Assembly: GCA_965249225.1 (NCBI GenBank)
Contig: CBDFLT010000004.1
Coordinates: 1 to 64,000 of the forward strand
Source of the DNA: CBDFLT01 sp965249225
Lineage (GTDB): Bacteria; Chloroflexota; Dehalococcoidia; Lucifugimonadales; G963668185
DNA length: 64,000 nt
Direction: 5' to 3'
In this document: one piece after another, positions 57,961-64,000 of the stretch
Position numbering within the stretch: position 1 is the first letter of the stretch
Layout: each line of letters starts with the position of its first letter
Position numbers and translations under genes: made by a program
The notes under the pieces: generated by a model
Database searches by the model: none
What the model saw: only the letters and a program-made list of their open reading frames with translations
Told to the model about the DNA's origin: nothing

Positions 57961-59388
57961 ATGCAAAGAATAAAGAACGTTAAAGCGGTCCCTTTCCTGG
58001 CGCTGATGGGATTGCTGGCCGCGCTGGCCCTGGTGGCGGTGGCCTGCGGAGGGGACGATGACGAGGTGGTACCCACACCGACCACGGTCGCGGTAATCAC
58101 CGAGCCGGAGCCGGCGGCTCCAGAGCCCGCCACAATCGAGATCTGGTGGGCGGGCGAGGAAGAGACGCCTGGGGTAGAGGCGTGGATCGACGAGACGATC
58201 GAGCTCTATGAGGCGGCTAATCCCCACATTACGATCAAAGCCACCCGTCAGACCACCGACAGTATCCTTCCAACCGCCCAGAGCGCCGTGGCCGCGCAGC
58301 AAGGCCCCGACATCCAGTTCTACTGGGGAATCCCCTGGTTCCTCGAGGATATGTGGGCTGACCAGCTAACGCCACTGGACGACTACATCCCCGAAGAGGT
58401 CGCTCACTACCTTCCGTTCCAACAGAAATACGCCTCGTGGAAAGGAAAGACTTACGCCTCCCCGTTGTATAACATCGGCTATCCGTGGCTATACAATAAG
58501 CGGCTTTTCGAGCAGGCCGGCCTTGACCCCGATAAGGCACCACAGAACTGGGAAGAGATGCTGGCCGCAGGCGAAGCCCTTAAAGCGGCGGGGATCACCC
58601 CCATAGCTATGGGGACGAAAGACAACTGGGGTTCCGACTGGCCGTGGTTGGAGTTTCAGCCGATGACGGTGGCCAGCGAGAAGGACTTTATGGACCTGTT
58701 CCTCGGAGTCAGCGGCGAGAAGTTCACCGATCCAGAGCACGTGGTCGTGTGGGAATACCTGCAGGAGCTGATCGAGAAGGACTTCTTCCCCGATGACGTG
58801 AGCTCCCTGGAAATTCTCGAGGGCTGGGACCTGTTCCCCCAGGAAAAGGCGGCAATGGTCATGGCGGTTGAGGGCATAATGATAGGATGGGCGGAGCAGA
58901 TGGGAGGAGTGGAGAACGTCGGCGTGTTCCTCACCCCGCTCATACCCGAGGCACAAGCCTTCGCCAAGAAGTTCCAGACAGGCTCCGCTTACCTGGCCAT
59001 CTACCACTGGTCCGAAGTCAAAGAGGAGGCGGCGGACTTCATCAAGTTCACCCACACGCCCGAGCGCATGCAGGCTATGTACGATTCAGCGGGGAACATG
59101 ATGGGCGATGACCGCTTCCAAAGGGCCTGGATCCCGTCTGAAATCGGACAGCAAATATACGACTGGACGTACGACGAAGCAACGGTTGGGCAGTCACTGT
59201 ACCACGTCGCCTGGCCCACGCTGGTGGACTGGACATGGGTCTCTGTGTCCAACCTGTTTGCCGGAACTGTGACACCTGAAGAACTCGGCGCCGAGGGGCA
59301 AAGGATCGTCGAAGCGTGGCGGAAAGAGCGCCCGGATCAGGTCGACAGCTTCAAGCAGTGGATAGAGACTAGCGGACTGGGCGACTAG
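57961..59388 (+). CDS. ABC transporter sugar-binding lipoprotein
   Basis: A 475-residue extracytoplasmic solute-binding protein (MalE-like, family 1). Signal peptide with lipobox VAVAC-GGDDDE (about residue 30), a short Pro/Thr/Glu linker, then a two-lobed binding domain: IEIWWAGEEETPGVEAWIDETIELYEAANPHI, GIPWFLEDMWADQLTPLDDYI, YASPLYNIGYPWLYNKRLFEQAGLDPDKAPQNWEEML. GAGAG-like RBS (TTAGGAGAG) before ATG. It ends with a strong terminator. Likely binds a carbohydrate or polyol and delivers it to a permease encoded elsewhere, with the ATPase at 55958. Confidence 0.9.
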   Translation: MQRIKNVKAVPFLALMGLLAALALVAVACGGDDDEVVPTPTTVAVITEPEPAAPEPATIEIWWAGEEETPGVEAWIDETIELYEAANPHITIKATRQTTDSILPTAQSAVAAQQGPDIQFYWGIPWFLEDMWADQLTPLDDYIPEEVAHYLPFQQKYASWKGKTYASPLYNIGYPWLYNKRLFEQAGLDPDKAPQNWEEMLAAGEALKAAGITPIAMGTKDNWGSDWPWLEFQPMTVASEKDFMDLFLGVSGEKFTDPEHVVVWEYLQELIEKDFFPDDVSSLEILEGWDLFPQEKAAMVMAVEGIMIGWAEQMGGVENVGVFLTPLIPEAQAFAKKFQTGSAYLAIYHWSEVKEEAADFIKFTHTPERMQAMYDSAGNMMGDDRFQRAWIPSEIGQQIYDWTYDEATVGQSLYHVAWPTLVDWTWVSVSNLFAGTVTPEELGAEGQRIVEAWRKERPDQVDSFKQWIETSGLGD

Positions 59389-59411
59389 GCTCAGCCACCC
59401 GCACAGAAACC

Positions 59412-59450
59412 AGAAACCCCCGGAGGTTCCAAAATCCTCCGGGGGTTTCT
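59412..59450 (+). terminator. Strong intrinsic terminator
   Basis: A perfect 15-bp stem (AGAAACCCCCGGAGG/CCTCCGGGGGTTTCT) with a 9-nt loop, 23 nt after the binding-protein stop. The 3' arm ends TTTCT. Symmetry suggests it could act in both directions. Confidence 0.85.
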
Positions 59451-59648
59451 GAAGATGCCACCGTCACCGCGACCGCAACCAGGCGTAAATCTGGCGCCGG
59501 CAGCATTAATCGCTATCTGATTCGTGCCGCCCATGCGTGTTCATGTTGTCTAACGGCCCTGAGCTGAGCACTCCTTCCCAGGGTTGTTTATCCCTCCCAA
59601 TTTAGCCGCAAGCGTCCAAACGCGCCGGATCTAGGGATGGAGAATGAC

Positions 59649-60776
59649 ATGATTTACGATGGACACGCCTACTGCATCCCCGACCAGAAGGGCGACGGCG
59701 GATTCGCAGACCGTAAAGAGTTCCACCGGCTTCTTCAGTTCTTGACGGCACACCACTTTCAGCCTGCCCGGCGCGCCAGGGACCGAGCGCCGGCCGACAG
59801 CAGCGGCCTAGCAGACCTGTCCCGTCCGTTCGACTTGAACGCCGTCAAGGACGCCAATTTTCGCCCCACCGCCCATGGCCGCTTCGAGTGGGAGGTGGAC
59901 GGTGAGACGTACTTCAAGCAGGTGATGCCTCCTCTGGTTACCGACATGACCTACACCGCCGACATGCTGGTGGCCGAGATGGACTACTCCGGCGTGGACT
60001 GGTCGCTGCTGCACAGGACGCCCTATCTCGGGATAAGCAACGACTTCATCGCCGACTGCTGTAAGCAGTATCCGGACCGCATACAGGGGCTGGCCTACGT
60101 GCGGGAGTGGCTGATACCGAAGGACCCGGACGCCGCCGTTCAGGAGGTGGAGAGGTCTGTAAACAAGCTGGGGCTGCACGGGCTCCAGTTCATGCCCCAT
60201 TTCTCGATTCTTCACGGGGTAACCGAAGACTGGGACTCGGGGGGCTACCGGCCTTTCTGGGACGCGGTGGCCAGGATGAACATCCCCGTGTTTTTCACTC
60301 TAATCGGCCTAAATATCGCCCGCCAGGATAAGACGCTGGAAGGGTACCTGAACCAGTTACGGATGCTGCGGAGGTGGATGGAGAGGTACCCGGATGTCAA
60401 GGTGGTCCTCACCCACGGGTTCAACTGGCTGAATTTCGTAGAAGGCGACAAGCTGTCAGTCCCGGAGGCGGTCTACGAGACGGCACCATGCGATAACCCC
60501 AACTTCCACATACAGCTGCTGTTCGTCGTGTTCCTCGGCGGTGTATTCGACTATCCTATGCCGCAGGTGAAGCCGACGCTGGAGAAGATGACGCACCTCA
60601 TGGGCGCGGAGCGACTGCTCTGGGGAACCGACATTCCCTTGGTATTGCGCTCTTATACTTACCGCCAGTGCCTTGACCATATCCGCCGTTACTGCGACGA
60701 CTTCCTCAACCAAAAGGAGATGGACCTGATACTGGGCGGGAACATGGCCCGCCTTATGGGCGTCGAGTCCGCCTGA
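59649..60776 (+). CDS. Amidohydrolase-2 family enzyme
   Basis: A 375-residue metal-dependent hydrolase of the amidohydrolase-2 group (ACMSD-like). Seen: YDGHAYC at the N-terminus (one His instead of a full HxH), GLHGLQFMPHF, VVLTHGFNW (His), LLWGTDIPLVLRSYTY (Asp) and the C-terminal ILGGNMARLMG. The start at ATG 59649 has GGAG 6 nt upstream; ATG 59637 is also open. Likely a decarboxylase or hydrolase in breakdown of aromatic or lactone-like compounds; next to GMC oxidoreductase. Confidence 0.83.
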   Translation: MIYDGHAYCIPDQKGDGGFADRKEFHRLLQFLTAHHFQPARRARDRAPADSSGLADLSRPFDLNAVKDANFRPTAHGRFEWEVDGETYFKQVMPPLVTDMTYTADMLVAEMDYSGVDWSLLHRTPYLGISNDFIADCCKQYPDRIQGLAYVREWLIPKDPDAAVQEVERSVNKLGLHGLQFMPHFSILHGVTEDWDSGGYRPFWDAVARMNIPVFFTLIGLNIARQDKTLEGYLNQLRMLRRWMERYPDVKVVLTHGFNWLNFVEGDKLSVPEAVYETAPCDNPNFHIQLLFVVFLGGVFDYPMPQVKPTLEKMTHLMGAERLLWGTDIPLVLRSYTYRQCLDHIRRYCDDFLNQKEMDLILGGNMARLMGVESA

Positions 60777-60877
60777 CGCCTGGAAGAGAGCGACTGGTCG
60801 TAATTCCCTCCCTTACCTGATGTTTGTGTAGATGCTTTAGTACGCAGCCATTCCCCTCTGTCATCCGTGAGGCCTAG

Positions 60878-62488
60878 ATGGATGCTGCCGGCGACATTGT
60901 AGACGTGTTGGTCATCGGCGCAGGCGCGTCGGGGGGCGCACTCACCTGGAGCCTGAGCCAAGCAGGCATCAAGGTCATGTGCCTCGAACAGGGCGGGTGG
61001 ACCGACCCCAAGGACTATCCACCCCTCATGGACGACTGGGAGCTCCACCGCCAGGCCGAGGCCAACGCCAGCCCCAACGTCCGGAAGCTACCCCAGGACT
61101 ATCCGGTCAACGACTCCGACTCGCCTATCGAGCCTCTGATGTACAACGCCGTGGGCGGCAGCACGATCCACTGGGGAGCCCACTTCCCGCGTCTGTTGCC
61201 CTCCGACTTCAGGGTCAGGACACTGGACGGTGTCGCCGACGACTGGCCCCTGTCCTACGGAGAGCTTGAACCCTTCTACGACCTGAACGACCGTATGATC
61301 GGCGTCGCAGGAGCGGCCGGTGACACCGCGTACCCACCGAAACCTCCACGGCAGACTCCGCCCATACCGCTGGGCAGGCTGGGAGAGGCCATGGTACGCG
61401 GCTTCGAGACGATGGGATGGCACTGGTGGCCCTCGGACAGCGCCATCATCACACGGCCATACCGAGGCCGTCCGGCGTGCAACAACTGCGGGCCATGCGA
61501 GCTCGGATGCCCCACCGGCGCAAGGGCCGGCGCCGACATCACCTACTGGCCGGAGGCGCTCAAGAGCGGGGCGGTCCTGAAGACCGACGCGCGGGTGAGA
61601 GAGATCACAGTCGACAAGAGCGGCCTAGCCACCGGGGCCATATACTACGACGCCGACGGGGTAGCACATCAGCAGCAGGCCCGTATCGTCGTGATGGCGG
61701 CCAACGGCATCGGCACGCCCAGGCTGTTGCTCAACTCCAGGTCGAGCCTGTTCCCAGACGGCCTTGCCAACGGCAGCGGTATGGTGGGCAGAAACCTGAT
61801 GTTCCACAACCATGTGGAGCTTGCAGGGGTGTTCGAGGAGGAGCTAGACAGCTACAAGGGGCCATACTCATGTAGCGTCGTCAGCCACCAGTTTTACGAG
61901 ACCGACCCATCCAGGGGATTCACGCGCGGCTACACGTTCCAGATAGCGAGGTCAGGGGGGCCCGCGGAGATAGCAATGGGCTTTAGCGGGACCAACCAGG
62001 TCCCCTGGGGCCAACACCACCACGAAGCTCTTGCCGAGAGGCTCGGCCACGCCGTTACAGTCGCGGTTAGCGGGGAAGACCTCCCAGAGCCTCACAACCG
62101 GGTCACCTTAGACCCGCAGCTCACCGACAGCGATGGCATCCCCGCCCCTAGAATCAGCTACACACTCAGCGAAAACAGCCGCAAGATTCTGGACCACGGC
62201 ATCGCGAGCGGGACCGAGTTGCTAAAGGCGGCAGGAGCGAAGGAGGTCCTGGCCACTCCGCTTTTGTCGACCGGCTACCATCTCATGGGCACGGCCGGGA
62301 TGGGCGCCGACCCGGCCGGCTCCGTCGTGGACGGCCACGGCAGATGCCACGACGTGAAGAACCTCTTCATCGTCGACGGCAGCGTCTTCGTCACATCCGG
62401 CGCGGTCAACCCGACCTCGACGATCCAGGCGCTGGCCCTTTACATCGCCTACTACATCAAAGCAAACGCGCGACACATACTCGACTGA
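60878..62488 (+). CDS. GMC-family FAD oxidoreductase with Cys cluster
   Basis: A 536-residue flavoprotein of the glucose-methanol-choline family. FAD-binding VIGAGASGGALTW (about 12-24), NAVGGSTIHWGAH, and C-terminal catalytic pair His in GYHLMGTAGMG and Asn in AVNPTSTIQALALY. A NNCGPCELGCPTGA segment (four cysteines, about 206-219) resembles gluconate 2-dehydrogenase flavoprotein subunits, which pass electrons to a cytochrome. Start ATG 60878. Cytochrome and gamma subunits are not in the window. Confidence 0.9.
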   Translation: MDAAGDIVDVLVIGAGASGGALTWSLSQAGIKVMCLEQGGWTDPKDYPPLMDDWELHRQAEANASPNVRKLPQDYPVNDSDSPIEPLMYNAVGGSTIHWGAHFPRLLPSDFRVRTLDGVADDWPLSYGELEPFYDLNDRMIGVAGAAGDTAYPPKPPRQTPPIPLGRLGEAMVRGFETMGWHWWPSDSAIITRPYRGRPACNNCGPCELGCPTGARAGADITYWPEALKSGAVLKTDARVREITVDKSGLATGAIYYDADGVAHQQQARIVVMAANGIGTPRLLLNSRSSLFPDGLANGSGMVGRNLMFHNHVELAGVFEEELDSYKGPYSCSVVSHQFYETDPSRGFTRGYTFQIARSGGPAEIAMGFSGTNQVPWGQHHHEALAERLGHAVTVAVSGEDLPEPHNRVTLDPQLTDSDGIPAPRISYTLSENSRKILDHGIASGTELLKAAGAKEVLATPLLSTGYHLMGTAGMGADPAGSVVDGHGRCHDVKNLFIVDGSVFVTSGAVNPTSTIQALALYIAYYIKANARHILD

Positions 62489-62660
62489 GCCCGTGAACCC
62501 GGCCAGCAGAGGTTTCTAGAACGGCCTATCCAGTATTAGGAGCCGCCGGGTTTGGTGGTGACAAGGGAGCATCGATCTCCCATTCCATCTCCTTTGGGTC
62601 GGGTTCAGAATGGGACGCCTAATTGCTGACGGTGGGGCGGTTGTTTTGCGCCTTAGGTGC

Positions 62661-63452
62661 TTAGAGGTATGGCGAGATGGCGTTCTTGGCGGCTTCGTGC
62701 AGCAGGTCGTATTCGGTGCGTCTCGTGGCGCCAAAGATCTGGATGCCCCGCTCGAGATCGCGTTCGTAGCTGACCCTGTCGTGAGGCATAATCGCCGGCT
62801 CCACCGCCAGCCCGCGCGCCAACGCCCGCTCTATTACGCTCTCGATCGCGCCTAGGACCTCTGGGTGCTCCCATTGTCCGTGGAGGCCCATATCCGCCGA
62901 GAGGTCGCCGGGCCCAAAGACCATCCCATCCACACCCTCCACAGACAACATGGCATCCGCGTTTCGAACGCCCTTTGTGGACTCGATCTTGGGGAGGACC
63001 AGCATAGCTTCGTTGGCCTCTTTGCAGTAGCGCGCCACGTCCGAACTGTCGTAGCCGGAGTTAGCGGTCATCGCCAGCCCCCTCTCCCCGGCCGGCGGAT
63101 ACTTCATCCAGCGCACCAGGTCGGAAACCTGCTCGGCGGTTTCGGCGTGTGAGAGTATGATGCCCAACGCGCCCGCGTCCAGCATGCGAGACACCAACGA
63201 CCGCTCCGACGACACGACGGTCACCACGGGTGTGAGCCCGTTGTCGCGGGCCAAGACCAGGAAGCTCGTGAGCGTCTCGCCGTTGTGCACGCAGTGCTCG
63301 GTATCCACCAGAATCAAGTCGTATCCCGCTTGAGCGGCGATCTTGATGACCGACGGCCGAAGTGATTCGAACACGTTCATCCCTGTGATACGGCCGCCCG
63401 CCTTGAGGGTTTCCCTTGCGGGGTTGGCGATCATAGGCCGGTCAGTTGCCAT
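62661..63452 (-). CDS. HpcH/HpaI-family aldolase (second copy)
   Basis: A 263-residue class II aldolase: YDLILVDTEHCVHNGET (His), GALGIILSHAETAEQV, metal-binding Glu in VLPKIESTKGVRNADAM and Asp in VFGPGDLSADMGLHG. Start ATG 63452 has AGGAGG 8 nt upstream; GTG 63461 is rejected because it lies inside that spacer. Only distantly similar to the member at 28596. Convergent with the GMC gene. Confidence 0.88.
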   Translation of the reverse strand: MATDRPMIANPARETLKAGGRITGMNVFESLRPSVIKIAAQAGYDLILVDTEHCVHNGETLTSFLVLARDNGLTPVVTVVSSERSLVSRMLDAGALGIILSHAETAEQVSDLVRWMKYPPAGERGLAMTANSGYDSSDVARYCKEANEAMLVLPKIESTKGVRNADAMLSVEGVDGMVFGPGDLSADMGLHGQWEHPEVLGAIESVIERALARGLAVEPAIMPHDRVSYERDLERGIQIFGATRRTEYDLLHEAAKNAISPYL

Positions 63453-63737
63453 CACTGGCACCTCCTATTTGTTAACCACGACAGCCAGTTGAAAGAACGG
63501 ATAATCAATCGCCCGATATCGTAAACCTCTGCGCCGCCACCTTCCACCCACTACGACCATGTCCTCGTGCCAATTTTAGCCGTCTCAGCTACATCGGGCT
63601 CCGAGGCTTCTTGACAATTACAGGGTTTGCTGGTAGTTTTTACCGTCGAGAATTCATGTGTTGGGATTCGGCGTGCCAGCATGGGTCTATTCTGATATAT
63701 TGGGAATCGAAAGATTGAATTGAAAGGAGACAGGATC

Positions 63738-64000
63738 ATGCCGAAACTTCGGAAAGCCGGGCCTGGCGCCATTGTGGCGCTGCTCGCGATGATGGTCTCG
63801 TTGGCCATGGTCGCAGCGGCCTGCGGCGGGGATGACGAGAAGGTGGTGGAGACCATTGTGGTGGAGAAAGAGGTACCTGTGGAGGTGATTAAGGAGGTGA
63901 TAGTGGAGAAAGAGGTGCCCATAGAGGTGGAGAGGATAGTAGAGAAAGAGGTGGAGGTGGTGAGGGAGGTAGAGGTAATCACGGAGGTGGAGAAGATCGT
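63738..64000 (+). CDS. Solute-binding lipoprotein, N-terminal part
   Basis: Truncated by the window edge. Starts ATG 63738 with AAGGAG 8 nt upstream. Signal peptide (about 10-27) with lipobox AAAC-GGDDEK, followed by a long linker of VEKEV-type repeats (VVEKEVPVEVIKEV, VEKEVPIEVE...). Such charged Val/Glu/Lys linkers precede peptide/nickel-type ABC binding domains in Chloroflexota. The mature domain is beyond the window. The antisense reading frame over the repeats is spurious. Confidence 0.8.
   Translation, partial: MPKLRKAGPGAIVALLAMMVSLAMVAAACGGDDEKVVETIVVEKEVPVEVIKEVIVEKEVPIEVERIVEKEVEVVREVEVITEVEKI

Noticed and set aside
63551..63982. Minus-strand 143-codon ORF rich in Ser/Thr
   Set aside because: It is the complement of the VEKEV repeat in the lipoprotein; composition follows from the repeat.

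Overview
The window looks like a chromosomal segment of a Chloroflexota bacterium, most plausibly a Dehalococcoidia/SAR202-type lineage. This is inferred, not proven. The reasons are moderately high GC, many GTG/TTG starts, lipoproteins with an ACGGDD-type lipobox context and VEKEV-rich linkers, a class 1B AdoMet decarboxylase, an archaellin-like gene, and many catabolic paralogues (SDRs, HpcH aldolases, enolase superfamily, CoxL-like, GMC).

Layout. 27-1567: an IS3-like insertion sequence, then tRNA-Thr(CGU). 1.9-5.9 kb: a 12-residue cysteine peptide, a maleate isomerase-like enzyme, a lipoprotein, and a Na+-pumping decarboxylase beta/gamma/biotin-carrier operon on the minus strand. 5.9-8.7 kb: pxpABC (5-oxoprolinase). 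8.8-14 kb: DedA-like protein, sugar-phosphate isomerase, Fpg/Nei glycosylase and a DASS-type transporter. 14-18.6 kb: a PQQ-type dehydrogenase lipoprotein, a CoxL-like subunit and a methyltransferase. 18.6-21.7 kb: comM, split by a second copy of the IS with a 9-bp target duplication. 21.8-24.4 kb: an archaellin-like protein and a PKD/FIMAH surface protein. 25-32.1 kb: four tandem SDRs, an HpcH aldolase, a class V aminotransferase and an endonuclease Q-like nuclease. 33-37.2 kb: a minus-strand cytochrome c maturation cluster. 37.4-42.3 kb: a DRTGG-domain ATPase, speD-speE and a UvrD/PcrA helicase. 42.5-43.7 kb: two MaoC-fold dehydratases. 43.7-46.9 kb: a CsoR-CopA-YHS copper module with a visible promoter and operator. 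47-50.9 kb: tRNA-Leu(CAA), a cyclic-nucleotide-binding gene with an in-frame TGA, a D-threonine-aldolase-like enzyme and an acyl-CoA synthetase. 51.4-53.0 kb: a DUF3179 lipoprotein with an in-frame TGA. 53.4-64 kb: an enolase-superfamily enzyme, a frameshifted M24 peptidase-like gene, sugar ABC components, DUF3830, amidohydrolase, GMC oxidoreductase, an HpcH aldolase and the start of another solute-binding lipoprotein.

The standout observation is the DUF3179 gene (51401-53008). Its in-frame TGA sits exactly where the family has the first cysteine of its conserved CxxC motif, and a hairpin fitting the bacterial SECIS rules lies about 20 nt downstream. This strongly suggests a selenoprotein. 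Second is a bacterial archaellin (21787-22377) beside a PKD/FIMAH adhesin-like protein. Other points are the IS-broken competence gene comM, a dispersed intergenic repeat in front of several operons, a possible ATC start in the OadG-like gene, and a tiny CxxCxC peptide with a strong ribosome binding site.

Functionally the segment is a scavenging heterotroph's toolkit: uptake lipoproteins and ABC parts, oxidoreductases and aldolases for organic acids and sugar-like compounds, cytochrome c assembly, copper efflux, polyamine synthesis and DNA repair.
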